Counted from the first letter of the stretch, positions 36,963 through 46,177 are shown. The stretch is DNA of 64,000 bases from an uncultured Granulosicoccaceae bacterium (GCA_937930305.1 CALGLE010000037.1:1-64000); one strand, 5' to 3'. Numbers and translations are program-made. The notes: generated by a model not told the origin, from the sequence alone.

Positions 36963-37344
36963 ATGAAAGTACGTTCAATCGATGCACCGGAATCACCAAC
37001 AGCTGGTAGTTACTCTCAAGCAGTCGAGGTAACAGGAGCCTCGAAGTTATTATTTATATCAGGCCAAATTGGAATGGCACAAGATGGGACTGTTCCACCT
37101 GTATTTGAATTACAGTGTAGGGTTGCATGGGATAATATCAAAGCGCAACTGTCAGCTGCAGAAATGACAGATTGCTAATCTTGTTAAAGTAAACACTTTC
37201 CTATCAGATCGAAAATATGCAGATGAAAACGCTAGGATTAGAACTGAGATGTTAGAAGGGAATCGTCCGGCTAACTCATCTATGGTTGCTACAATTCTTG
37301 ATAGTGATTGGCTTCTAGAAATTGAGGCAGTTGCGGCGAATTGA
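36963..37344 (+). pseudogene. RidA-family gene with a frameshift
   Basis: The first part (residues 1-71) reads as a RidA-type reactive-intermediate deaminase: AGSYSQAVEV, LLFISGQIGMAQDGTV and WDNIKAQLSAAEMT. The frame stops at 37178. In the +1 frame from 37171 the protein goes on (IANLVKVNTFLSD, EGNRPANSSMVATI, WLLEIEAVAAN) to a stop at 37342-37344. The shift is near 37168-37172. The family clears enamine/imine intermediates; this copy is probably inactive. It follows attC site 2 and would be cargo of a third cassette. Confidence 0.78.
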
Positions 37345-37522
37345 TTTTTGATGCATCTAGATAGTCCATGACATATAAAAATATGTGCAGATTCGTTGTT
37401 TTAGCTTAAATCCGATAATGAACAAAAAGAATAGATCTGTGAGATGGCTGGTATTTCCTCGCCTGCTTAGTAAACCATCAGAAAACGTCATACACTGCCT
37501 GCAACACCCAGTACAGACGTCT

Positions 37523-38281
37523 TCACTTAATACGACATTCATCTGGCGTAGGCACAGCCAAATAAGTTTCCACCGGTATATCAACCAAACCATACAAACT
37601 CAGCGTGTTTTGTTGAATCTCGTTTAGCGATCGAATGCCAGTTTTTAGCGCTTGATTCACTAATGCCGCATCGAATTGCTTTGAACAAATAAACGGCAGT
37701 GTGGGTGTGGGTTGTGTGTATTCCAACACGCGCAGTTCACGGGTAAAAGCATCGTGTTGTTGCATGAGGTGATAGGACAACGCATCCAATGCCGCAAGAT
37801 CCGCATCTGCGCTGGCAACCGCTAGTGCGGATGCGCGATGGGCTCCGGAGAACCGTGGTGCGTTTGGCCAGCTGAGCCCGGCGTTCTGCCAATGATTTTT
37901 TAACGCAGCATAGCCAGATTGTGAACCAACTTCGTTGCATATCACTCGGCTGAATTCAAACTCCTTAAGGGTTGCGCGTGCATCGTTGGCTCGAACCACG
38001 ATGACGCTGCGATAGTAGCCGGGTGGGCAAGCTGGCAGGCGCACTTGCGGTGAACCGACTAGGTGCACGTGAGGGTGTAAAGCGGTTCTGAATGGAAGGC
38101 CACACGTTTGGCTAAGTATTAATTTTTCATCTAACCACACATTCAGGCCGCAGGCTTTTGGGGTGAGGTGTTTTGGTGCGTCAATTCCCTGCTCCAATAG
38201 CGCATCACGAACTCCCGACCAAAGTGCATGCAGTGCATCGAGCGTTTCGGCTCGTTCATACATCGGCAAACTGGCAATCAT
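37523..38281 (-). CDS. PhnD-like (phosphonate/phosphate-type) binding protein without signal peptide
   Basis: This protein of about 252 residues resembles ABC-type phosphonate/phosphite binding proteins: IASLPMYER at the start, VHLVGSPQVRLPACPPGYYR, SVIVVRANDARATL, CNEVGSQSGYAALK, and later HRASALAVASADADLAALDA. It lacks a signal peptide from ATG 38281; the open frame extends upstream to 38374, but that stretch is read as desaturase in another frame. Its start overlaps the desaturase stop in an ATGA junction. No permease or ATPase is adjacent, so it is an orphan and may be cytoplasmic. Confidence 0.75.
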   Translation of the reverse strand: MIASLPMYERAETLDALHALWSGVRDALLEQGIDAPKHLTPKACGLNVWLDEKLILSQTCGLPFRTALHPHVHLVGSPQVRLPACPPGYYRSVIVVRANDARATLKEFEFSRVICNEVGSQSGYAALKNHWQNAGLSWPNAPRFSGAHRASALAVASADADLAALDALSYHLMQQHDAFTRELRVLEYTQPTPTLPFICSKQFDAALVNQALKTGIRSLNEIQQNTLSLYGLVDIPVETYLAVPTPDECRIK

Positions 38282-39219
38282 TCCGTGTGACTTTTGCTGC
38301 GGCTTTCGGGAGTTAGTAATGGGTGCGGCACGGGGTCTTTGGCAGTAAAAAAATAGTGTTTGAACACTAGCCAATAACTGCTGTAGTGATAGTGGTTGTT
38401 TAACTTATCGAAATAGTCTTGGTGTTTTTCATAGCATGCCGGCAACAGATACCAGGGCAATCTAGGGTGCTTGTGGTGCACAGTATGTAAGTTGTTAAAC
38501 AAAAAAATCCAAGCGAACGGGCCGCGGTCATTCACGATGGCGGTGCGTGAATCGACTGAGGGGCTGGCTTTATGTTCTAAGAACGTACGCACTCTGAGTA
38601 GGCTCAGCGCACCATAGGCAGCAAGAAGCCAGGCCCCAATCGACCAATTGGCAACACCAATAAACCAAAGCGACGCTAGAGCAATGCCTAAAGCGTGCAG
38701 CCCATAGGCTTGCAAAATGTGTTTGTCGCCGCGTACCGCAGCTTTTAAATCACCACGATAAAAATCCCAAGTACCGATAATTGGGCCAATTAGCATTCGA
38801 CCTAACAAGGTATTGTTGAATCGATAAATACGGCGCAACCATTGGGGTTTTCGTTGCCAAGTGGCGGGGTCTAAATACTGGCTTTCAGGGTCGTCGTAAG
38901 GATCAGTTAAGTGTTCATCTTGGTGGTGTGCCAGGTGGGTTGTTTTAAAACGTAAATACGGAATGAATAATCCGACAGCGGGAAACCCCATTAAGTCGTT
39001 TAACCCAGCTTGCTTGAACGGATTGCCGTGTAATAGCTCATGTTGCAGCGAAGAATGTAAAGCCAGTAAGACGGATAACAACGGTATGGCGACGAAGTAA
39101 CTGAGTATTGCGGCGAAGTAGGTGACGGTTGCAATACCGATATAGCAAACCGCTAACAAAGCAAAGGTGGGCCATTGAATACGAGCAGCAGGGGAACACT
39201 GTGTCGGTCGATCAGTCAT
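38278..39219 (-). CDS. Membrane fatty-acid desaturase-like protein 2
   Basis: This is an integral membrane protein of about 313 residues with the three histidine clusters of the desaturase/hydroxylase family: HELLHG, HLAHHQDEH, and HTVHHKHP. It has hydrophobic segments before and between them. Substrate (fatty acid, carotenoid or sterol-like) is not clear; the HELLHGN and HTVHHKHPRLPW boxes recall desaturases of lipids. ATG 39219 overlaps the preceding desaturase gene by eight bases, so the two are coupled. Confidence 0.85.
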   Translation of the reverse strand: MTDRPTQCSPAARIQWPTFALLAVCYIGIATVTYFAAILSYFVAIPLLSVLLALHSSLQHELLHGNPFKQAGLNDLMGFPAVGLFIPYLRFKTTHLAHHQDEHLTDPYDDPESQYLDPATWQRKPQWLRRIYRFNNTLLGRMLIGPIIGTWDFYRGDLKAAVRGDKHILQAYGLHALGIALASLWFIGVANWSIGAWLLAAYGALSLLRVRTFLEHKASPSVDSRTAIVNDRGPFAWIFLFNNLHTVHHKHPRLPWYLLPACYEKHQDYFDKLNNHYHYSSYWLVFKHYFFTAKDPVPHPLLTPESRSKSHTE

Positions 39220-40117
39220 GCAGATTCTCTGCACGGTATCGCTTATGAAACGCTTGATAGCCAGGAGATGTAATTTGTAGATGCGGCTGGGTCAACTCGT
39301 GAAATTCCGGCAGTCGATGAAAAGGTACGGCTGGATACAAATGGTGTTCAGCGTGATAGGGCATGTTCCAGGCTAAACGATTAATGACAGAATGGGTGAA
39401 TGTGGTGCGCGTGTTCTGGAAATAATTGTCGACCTTGTCGCAACCCCCATGTTCGGCGAGCAGAAACAACCGCAAAAATGGTTGCCCTATTAGTAGGGGG
39501 ACAAGCCATAGCCAAACAATCCAAGTGGAATTAGTCAATAGGCTGCCAATGACTAGCGTGGCATAGGCCGCTAGCATCCATGCTGACTCCCGTTGAATAA
39601 CGTGTCGCCGATCTTTTGGAATATAGGCGTCGTGGTTATACCCTAAGGCATTTCTGGCCAGTGTTTTAACGGCTGCGATCCACAGTGGGATTCCGCTGAT
39701 GTGCAGCCAATATTGCCTGCGGGTTTTGGGTTTAGGGAAGGTGAGTTCTGGGTCTTTTTGCGGATCGTTTGTATGACGATGGTGTGCGAAGTGAAATTGC
39801 CGGAACCACTCGTTGGGCGTGAGAATCAACCACCCACAAAGGCGTGCTGCCCAAGTGTTCAAGCCAGGTGTTGCGAACGCGGTATTGTGAATGCACTCGT
39901 GTAGGGGTGTGAACAGAAAAACCAGCAAAATCCCGTGCGGCAGTATCCACAAAAGCGAGACCTTGGGGGAAGGAATCTCTAAAACAATGCACGTGGTGGT
40001 GATGGCCAGCGCCACAAAATGAACAGTAAAGGCCAGCGCACCCTTCGCGTCGGATTTACGGGTTATGCGTTTACGTTGCTCTGAGCTCAGTGCCTGAATA
40101 AACTGCTTAGGGTCCAA
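39212..40117 (-). CDS. Membrane fatty-acid desaturase-like protein 1
   Basis: This 301-residue membrane protein has histidine boxes HECIHN, HFAHHRHT and YHAEHHLYP, the iron-binding set of acyl desaturases and ketolases/hydroxylases. The start is a TTG at 40117. It lies 10 bases after gspF, ahead of desaturase 2 and the PhnD-like gene, so all may be read from the gsp operon. The exact substrate is unknown; a role in membrane lipid modification is likely. Confidence 0.87.
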   Translation of the reverse strand: MDPKQFIQALSSEQRKRITRKSDAKGALAFTVHFVALAITTTCIVLEIPSPKVSLLWILPHGILLVFLFTPLHECIHNTAFATPGLNTWAARLCGWLILTPNEWFRQFHFAHHRHTNDPQKDPELTFPKPKTRRQYWLHISGIPLWIAAVKTLARNALGYNHDAYIPKDRRHVIQRESAWMLAAYATLVIGSLLTNSTWIVWLWLVPLLIGQPFLRLFLLAEHGGCDKVDNYFQNTRTTFTHSVINRLAWNMPYHAEHHLYPAVPFHRLPEFHELTQPHLQITSPGYQAFHKRYRAENLHD

Positions 40118-40127
40118 CCTGTCTGCC

Positions 40128-41363
40128 TTAACCGACGAGCTGATTCATCTCGAATATCGGCAATAGTATGCCAAGTACAATCGTCAGCACCACCCCACCC
40201 ATGATTAAAATGACGATCGGCTCAAACAAGCCCAAAAATAGGGCCATGGCCGAGTTCAATTCTCGCTCTTGATGGGTGGCGGCTTTTTGCAGCATGTTGT
40301 CGAGCTGGCCGGATTGTTCGCCACTGGCTATCAAATGCAGCAACATGGGCGGGAAATAGCCCGTTTTCTCTAAAGAGGTGCCCAGCGTGGCGCCTTCTCT
40401 GACTTGAGCGGCAGCGGTTTTTACCGCAGCTCGCATTGGACGGCTGGTAATAACCGCAGATGAAATATCCAGCGCTTCCAGCACCGGTACCCCAGAAGAG
40501 GCCAGGATGGCCAAGGTATTAGCAAACTGCGCGGTGTTGTGGCCGCGAATCAGTTTCCGAATGACGGGAATTTTTAACAAAAAGCTGTGCACGCGAGTTT
40601 TGAAGGCCTCACCACGCATGGCCCGCCTGAACAAGACGATGGTGACAAAGATCAGCCCGGCAATGACCAAGCCCCAGCTTCGGACAAATTCAGAACTGGC
40701 CAGCATCACTCGCGTTAGGGTGGGCAGTTCCTGGTTCATGCCGTCAAACACTTGAACCACTTGCGGCACAACGTAAGCCAGCAAAAACGACACAATAAGA
40801 ACGGAAGCAATCACCAACATGGTGGGGTAAATGAGTGCTTTCTTTATGACGGCCTGAGAGGCTTGTCGCTCTTCGGTGTAATCAGCCAAGCGTTCCAGTA
40901 CCGCATCTAAATGCCCGGATTGCTCACCGGCGGCTACCGTAGCTTGATAGATTTCTGGGAAGACTTTGGGGTAATCCCCCAAGGCCGCCGCCAAGGTGTG
41001 CCCTTCTAATACCTTGGCTCTAACCGATAACATTAAAGCCTTAACTCGCGGGCGTTCGGTTTGCCGACTCACCGCCGACAAGGCTTCTTCAAGTGGCGTG
41101 CCGGCCGCACTTAAAGTGGCTATTTGGCGCGTGATTAAGGCCAGTTCACTGGTTTTAATGCCGCCACGAAACGATCGTGCACTGGCCGAATCGCCTTTGT
41201 CTTTACCGCGGCTTTTCCCGCCTGCTGTGGTTTCATTAACTTCTAAAGGCGTGAGCGATTGCTGCCGTAACTGCTGGCGCGCCAAGCGCGCGGTTTCCGC
41301 TTCTAAATAACCTTTTTGTTCTTTGCCACGAACATCAAGCGCTAAGTATTCGAACGCTGCCAT
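40128..41363 (-). CDS. gspF: Type II secretion inner-membrane platform protein GspF
   Basis: This 411-residue polytopic inner-membrane protein has two repeated T2SSF domains. The pattern LALITRQIATLSAAGTPLEE and VAAGEQSGHLDAVLERLADY is repeated in the second half as LIASGEQSGQLDNMLQKAA. The N-terminal FEYLALDVRGKEQKGYLEA is typical. GspF links the ATPase GspE to pseudopilus assembly. It follows gspE by 14 bases. Confidence 0.94.
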   Translation of the reverse strand: MAAFEYLALDVRGKEQKGYLEAETARLARQQLRQQSLTPLEVNETTAGGKSRGKDKGDSASARSFRGGIKTSELALITRQIATLSAAGTPLEEALSAVSRQTERPRVKALMLSVRAKVLEGHTLAAALGDYPKVFPEIYQATVAAGEQSGHLDAVLERLADYTEERQASQAVIKKALIYPTMLVIASVLIVSFLLAYVVPQVVQVFDGMNQELPTLTRVMLASSEFVRSWGLVIAGLIFVTIVLFRRAMRGEAFKTRVHSFLLKIPVIRKLIRGHNTAQFANTLAILASSGVPVLEALDISSAVITSRPMRAAVKTAAAQVREGATLGTSLEKTGYFPPMLLHLIASGEQSGQLDNMLQKAATHQERELNSAMALFLGLFEPIVILIMGGVVLTIVLGILLPIFEMNQLVG

Positions 41364-41377
41364 AAAACCTTGTTTGG

Positions 41378-42970
41378 TTAGCCTTCGCGGGTGACGCGAA
41401 GCACTTCTTCTAAAGAGGTTTTACCCTCAAGCACTAAGCGCAGACCATCTTCGTTAATGCCTGGGCCTCGTGTGCGAGCGTATTTTTCCATGTCGTGTTC
41501 GGAAGCGCTGTCGTGAATCATGGTGCGCATGGTTTCATCCACCTCAACCACTTCGTAGATACCGGTTCGACCGACATAGCCGGTGTGATTGCATTTGTCG
41601 CAGCCGTGCGCCTCGCAAACCTCGCCCGCCTGACTCATGGGCACGCCTAAAGATTTTAATTCAGGCACCGTCGGTGTATGGGCGCGTTTGCAATCGGTGC
41701 ACAGTAAGCGCACCAGTCGCTGCGCGACCAAACCCACCAAGCTGGAAGCCAGTAGGAATGGCTCAATGCCCATATCGCGTAAACGCGTTACGGCACCCAC
41801 AGCGGTGTTGGTGTGTAGGGTAGATAAAACCAAGTGACCGGTTAATGAGGCTTGAACCGCGATTTCTGCGGTTTCAACATCTCGAATTTCACCCACCATG
41901 ACGATGTCCGGATCTTGTCGCAAGATGGCGCGAAGGCCGCGTGCGAAATCCAGTTCCACTTTGTTATTCACTTGAGTTTGGCCGATGCCGTCCAAGTAAT
42001 ATTCAATAGGGTCTTCAACCGTCAATATAGTGTAGCGCGATGTGTTCAGTCGAGACAACGCGGCATACAAGGTGGTGGTTTTACCCGAACCCGTTGGGCC
42101 AGTAACTAATATGATGCCGTGCGATAAGGCAAGCGTTTTGGTGAGTGTCTCGAAACTGTGTTGCGGCATGCCCAAGTGTTCCAAGTCCAATCTACCCGCT
42201 TGTCGATCGAGTAAACGCAATACCACGCGCTCACCGTGACCTGAAGGCAGTGTGGACACACGAACATCAACAGGGCGTCCTGCCACTCGTAACGGAATAC
42301 GACCATCTTGCGGTAGTCGGCGTTCAGCGATATCCAACTTCGCCATAACCTTTAAACGTGAGATAACCAGCGGCGCGATCTCGCGCGGTGGCTCCAATAA
42401 TTTTTGCATCACGCCATCAACGCGATATCGAATCGATAATCGAGTTTCAAACGGTTCAACGTGAATGTCTGAAGCGCCTTTACGTACCGCTTCGGTCATG
42501 ATGGCGTTGATGAGTTTAATCACCGGTGCATCATCGGTCGATTCAAGCAGATCTTCGGGCTCTGGCAGTGAGTCGGCCAGTTCGGCTAAATCGAGGTCAT
42601 CACCGAAGTCGTCCATGATGTCCATGGCTTGGCCCGTTTCACCTTCGTAGTGGCGGGTAAGTCGAGCGTCGAATTCATCGCTGGAAATGGTTTCAGGCGT
42701 GAGGGCTTGGCCCGCTTTTCGCCGAGCTTCTGTGATCGCAACCAAGGTGACGCCGGGCTTGTGCACCAGCACCATGGAACCATCGGCTGCGGTTTCCAGC
42801 AGAACGCCATGACGGCGCGCGAATGTATAGGGCAGATCCGTGTTGGGTCTGCGCAACGGAGCGCTGACAGCACCGCTGGCGGGCTGTGTGTTGTTTTCCA
42901 TCGCTTCATTGGCCGCGCCTTCCTTAGGCGGCTTGCCAACATCGATGAATTCCGCAGGTTTTATCACCAT
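41378..42970 (-). CDS. gspE: Type II secretion ATPase GspE
   Basis: This 530-residue ATPase has N-terminal GspE domains, then Walker A GPTGSGKTTTLY, the Asp and His boxes (ILTVEDPIEY, GHLVLSTLHTN), Walker B DPDIVMVGEIRD, and a tetra-cysteine zinc motif (CTDCKR, then CEAHGCDKCN). It powers pseudopilus assembly. ATG 42970 lies just after the gspD stop codon; the 27 upstream codons in the frame overlap gspD and are discounted. Confidence 0.95.
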   Translation of the reverse strand: MVIKPAEFIDVGKPPKEGAANEAMENNTQPASGAVSAPLRRPNTDLPYTFARRHGVLLETAADGSMVLVHKPGVTLVAITEARRKAGQALTPETISSDEFDARLTRHYEGETGQAMDIMDDFGDDLDLAELADSLPEPEDLLESTDDAPVIKLINAIMTEAVRKGASDIHVEPFETRLSIRYRVDGVMQKLLEPPREIAPLVISRLKVMAKLDIAERRLPQDGRIPLRVAGRPVDVRVSTLPSGHGERVVLRLLDRQAGRLDLEHLGMPQHSFETLTKTLALSHGIILVTGPTGSGKTTTLYAALSRLNTSRYTILTVEDPIEYYLDGIGQTQVNNKVELDFARGLRAILRQDPDIVMVGEIRDVETAEIAVQASLTGHLVLSTLHTNTAVGAVTRLRDMGIEPFLLASSLVGLVAQRLVRLLCTDCKRAHTPTVPELKSLGVPMSQAGEVCEAHGCDKCNHTGYVGRTGIYEVVEVDETMRTMIHDSASEHDMEKYARTRGPGINEDGLRLVLEGKTSLEEVLRVTREG

Positions 42971-42974
42971 GACA

Positions 42975-45179
42975 TCAGTCGATTTCGTCAAAGGGCCCTG
43001 CCAGTTCATTTTTCGCGCCAGCCGCAGAGACTTGCGATGGCACCACTTCAATGGTTGGCAGAGCCGAAGTATTTAAAGCAGGTTCCCCTGCCGGCTCAGG
43101 ATCCAGCGAAGACGAAGGAACGAGAGTTCTCAGCGTGTCTTCCTGACTATCCACACGTTTCCCATCAAAATACAGGTGTAGATCGGGTAAACGTGGAGAT
43201 GGGCGGTTTATTAACGCTTCTTCACCAAACTGACCCAATTGTGCGGTTCTAAGTTCTTCGTACTTTGACCGACTGTAATAATTGGAGTCTTCTGGGTTTC
43301 TCAAGATGGTGGGGTGCAAGAACACCATCAGGTTACGTTTGAGCTTATTGGCTGTTTTGTAGCGGAAAAGGCTTCCTAGCAGCGGAATATCGCCCAATAA
43401 TGGAATTTTCTCGGCCGTATTGTTGATTTGATCGTCAATCAAGCCGCCTAGGACGAGCGTTTGCCCGTCTTCTACCAGCACGGTGGTTTTAATAGAACGC
43501 TTGTTCGTGGTGATGTCGGACGCGCCCGACACAGCGGTTGCACTGACGTCGGAGACTTCCTGCTCAATCTCCATTTTGATGTTATCGCCTTCGTTAATTT
43601 GAGGCCTAACTTTCAAACTGATGCCGATGTCCTGGCGTTCAATGGTTTGAAACGGGTTGTCGTTGCCGGAAGACAATTGCGTACCGGTAACAAACGGTAC
43701 GTTCTGACCTACCACGATTTCAGCTTCTTGATTGTCCATCGTCACCAAGGTTGGCGTGGACAAAATGTTGTTGTCTGAGTCCGATGCGATAGCGGAGATC
43801 AAAAAGCCGAAATTGACCCCATTGCCCACTTGCCCTAACGCCAATGACAAACCCGATGCCAAATTTGCACCTTGGCTGGCAGCTGTGCCAATGAGCGCTT
43901 GGGTGGCACCGCCTAAGTTTGAGTAGGCCAATGGGCGGCCAGCTTCGGATCCATCAACCGCGAAGTTCACACCCAGTGCGTTGGTGTTGTTCTCAGAAAG
44001 CTCAGCGATGATGGCTTCAACCAATACTTGCGCCCGGCGAATATCCAGTTGTTCAATGACCGCTAGAATGCTGCGCATTTCATCAGGTGGTGCGGTGATG
44101 ATTAAGGCGTTGGTGTCTTGATCGGCCTGAATGTCGACATTGGGGCGACCGGAGTCGTCTTGGTTAGACGGGCGGCTTACGATAGATGCGGTGGGTGTTT
44201 GTGGAAGAGGCGCACCTTGCGCATTCACCGTGGGCTGGGGAGCCGCTGCCGGTTGTTGCGGTGCGCCACTGCCGTCATCTGTGTTACTGGTGCCGATTTG
44301 CGCCTGACCCGCAGAGACACCGGTCAGAATGGGCAGTAAGTCTTCAGCGTTGGCATAGCGTAAGTACACCACGCGTGTGTTGCCGCCGGATTCAACGGGT
44401 GTGTCTAAGTTTTTAATCAGGCTGCGCATGCGAATGCGTGTGTTGCTATCGCCACTGAGTAAGATGCTGTTGGTGCGTTCGTCTGCGGCGAAACGTACAC
44501 CGCCGGTACCGCCGGCTTGGGCAGCTCGTGATTGCAAAGACTGCAGAATACGAATCACTTCACTGGCGGAGGCGTGACTGAGTCGCACCAATTCCACTTC
44601 TTCATTGTCGGGGCGATCGATACCCTTAATGATTTCGGTCAGTCGCTCAATGTTCGCCGCACGATCGGTCACGATTAATGTGTTGGTAGCTGCGTAAGCC
44701 GCTAAGTGCCCTTGTTGTGGGACCAGCGGACGAAGTATGGGCACCAATTGCGCCGCGGGCACATTTTCAACCTTGATCACTTGAGTCACTAGCTGATCGG
44801 ATTTACTGCTGGTGCCTTCGTAAGAGGGCACAGGGCCTTGCTTGGCATTCACATCAGGGACAATTTTGATCAAATCACCTTGCGGTACCGCTGAGAAGCC
44901 ATGAACTTGCAAGACGGATAAAAACGCTTCGTAAATTTCATCGGCGTTCAGTCTTTTCGCACTGATGACGGTGACGCGAGCCTTCACGCGTGGGTCAACA
45001 ACGAAGTTTTTACCGGTTTGAACCGACACCGTTTTAATCATCGTTTGGATGTCGGCGTTGTTCAGGTTGAATTCGAACCCTTCCTCATCATCCTGTTGTG
45101 CGTGCACAGCCACAGCCCAGCTGCACATTGCGGCCAATGCAATGGGACGGATGAATGGAAGAAAGCGAGGGCTTGGCAT
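42975..45179 (-). CDS. gspD: Type II secretion outer-membrane secretin GspD
   Basis: This secretin of about 734 residues has a signal peptide (FLPFIRPIALAAMCSWAVAV), N0 to N3 domains (NADIQTMIKTVSVQTGKNFV, with the repeated LVPILRPLVPQ-like segments), and the C-terminal secretin gate with VPLLGDIPLLGSLFRY. Between repeats lies a Gln/Pro/Ala-rich linker. It forms the multimeric outer-membrane channel. ATG 45179 has AACAGG nine bases upstream; 45200 is an alternative. A C-terminal region beyond the secretin domain probably binds a pilotin. Confidence 0.94.
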   Translation of the reverse strand: MPSPRFLPFIRPIALAAMCSWAVAVHAQQDDEEGFEFNLNNADIQTMIKTVSVQTGKNFVVDPRVKARVTVISAKRLNADEIYEAFLSVLQVHGFSAVPQGDLIKIVPDVNAKQGPVPSYEGTSSKSDQLVTQVIKVENVPAAQLVPILRPLVPQQGHLAAYAATNTLIVTDRAANIERLTEIIKGIDRPDNEEVELVRLSHASASEVIRILQSLQSRAAQAGGTGGVRFAADERTNSILLSGDSNTRIRMRSLIKNLDTPVESGGNTRVVYLRYANAEDLLPILTGVSAGQAQIGTSNTDDGSGAPQQPAAAPQPTVNAQGAPLPQTPTASIVSRPSNQDDSGRPNVDIQADQDTNALIITAPPDEMRSILAVIEQLDIRRAQVLVEAIIAELSENNTNALGVNFAVDGSEAGRPLAYSNLGGATQALIGTAASQGANLASGLSLALGQVGNGVNFGFLISAIASDSDNNILSTPTLVTMDNQEAEIVVGQNVPFVTGTQLSSGNDNPFQTIERQDIGISLKVRPQINEGDNIKMEIEQEVSDVSATAVSGASDITTNKRSIKTTVLVEDGQTLVLGGLIDDQINNTAEKIPLLGDIPLLGSLFRYKTANKLKRNLMVFLHPTILRNPEDSNYYSRSKYEELRTAQLGQFGEEALINRPSPRLPDLHLYFDGKRVDSQEDTLRTLVPSSSLDPEPAGEPALNTSALPTIEVVPSQVSAAGAKNELAGPFDEID

Positions 45180-45226
45180 GTTTATAAACCTGTTCGGCAT
45201 AACCTGTTAAGTATAGTTGCCCAGCA

Positions 45227-46177
45227 CTATTGAGCGAGTGAGATTGAGAGCGGCACTTCCACGCCATCTCGCAACACCACCACGTCCAACTGCTCCGCCT
45301 TAACGACGTTGCGCAGTGCTCGGATTCCTTGTTTTTGACTATTGATTTGGATGTTGTTCACACGAGTGATGACATCCCCTGCCACGATTCCTTGTGCTTC
45401 TAAAATTTCTGGGTTTTGCTTTGGCGTAATGCGATACCCCAGAAGTTTTCCGTTTTCTTGATACGGCTCGGCTGCTACCACACGCCCCAACATGGCTGGG
45501 TTGCGTGCTAGGTAATCTCGAATCGCACCTGGGTTGGTGCTGGGCAGTTCGATCGGCGCGTTGGGATCAATACCTGCACCGCCATTGGCGCCGGCGTTTT
45601 GTGGCTGAGTTTGTGTGGTTTGTATCTGGCTGGCTGGCAGGGGTTTGATGTCTTCAGCCATGGTGACTTTTTCAAATTTGCCGCGGTTTTTAATGATGAT
45701 GTGATCGCGATGCACTTCTTCTAAGGTGGTTTCACCTACGATGCGAGAGCCGATTTGAAAGGCCTCTTGGTCGCCGTTGTCCACCGAAATGATGGCCATG
45801 CTGCGCTCAATCGGGTTGTAGGCAAACACACCGGCTAATTTGAGATTTAGTCGGGTCTGGGCAACGACTGTAGGCACAGGCTCAGGTTTATCGTCCACAA
45901 CCGGTGTAGAGAAGTCCCCAAACAGATGTCGGTTAGCAATGGCGGATGCCAGTTGTTTGATATCTGGGCCCGATTCGCGTGCCGCAGCCCCCGGTCGTGC
46001 ATCGGCTGCCACGTTAGTTGGAGAATCGTTAACGGGTAAGAACATCGGTAACGCTTTTAGGGACAGAAACGCTAGAGCAACACCAATGGCCGCAACCAAA
46101 AGAGTGTTGACCCAACGCGGAAATCGCTCGGGTGTGCCGCTGTTGAAAGCGGCTGAAACGGAGGCGGCTGCATTCAC
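45227..46177 (-). CDS. gspC: Type II secretion inner-membrane protein GspC
   Basis: This 316-residue protein has one membrane segment near residues 25-45 (LLVAAIGVALAFLSL), a periplasmic homology region (LNLKLAGVFAYNPIERSMAI) that contacts the GspD N0 domain, and a C-terminal PDZ-like domain (AQGIVAGDVITRVNNIQINS). It has a GTG start. It is first in the C-D-E-F block and has a long upstream region with several hairpins. Confidence 0.92.
   Translation of the reverse strand: MNAAASVSAAFNSGTPERFPRWVNTLLVAAIGVALAFLSLKALPMFLPVNDSPTNVAADARPGAAARESGPDIKQLASAIANRHLFGDFSTPVVDDKPEPVPTVVAQTRLNLKLAGVFAYNPIERSMAIISVDNGDQEAFQIGSRIVGETTLEEVHRDHIIIKNRGKFEKVTMAEDIKPLPASQIQTTQTQPQNAGANGGAGIDPNAPIELPSTNPGAIRDYLARNPAMLGRVVAAEPYQENGKLLGYRITPKQNPEILEAQGIVAGDVITRVNNIQINSQKQGIRALRNVVKAEQLDVVVLRDGVEVPLSISLAQ

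Larger units (their letters stand above)
35194..37344 (+). mobile_element. Integron cassette cluster without integrase (CALIN-like)
   Basis: Cassette 1 runs 35194-36034 (toxin-antitoxin, attC at 35940-36040). Cassette 2 runs 36035-36836 (parDE, attC at 36791-36842). A third begins at 36837 and holds a broken ridA-like gene with no attC found. Each cassette's first six bases are the reverse complement of the left end of its own attC (TTAGAT with ATCTAA, TTAGGC with GCCTAA). All genes face the same way, as cassettes do. The DNA is more A/T-rich than its surroundings. No intI gene lies in the window. Confidence 0.8.

Noticed and set aside
37371-37386. ACATAT-AAAA-ATATGT hairpin after the broken ridA-like gene
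   Set aside because: A/T-only palindrome without a T-run. It does not resemble an attC site and is too weak to call as a terminator or the missing third attC.
37345-37522. Third attC site expected after the ridA-like gene
   Set aside because: No RYYYAAC or GTTRRRY pair was found there; the third cassette's end is missing or decayed.
42629-43252. 207-codon open frame antisense to gspD/gspE junction
   Set aside because: It covers the gspE start and gspD end on the other strand, with composition typical of a shadow frame.
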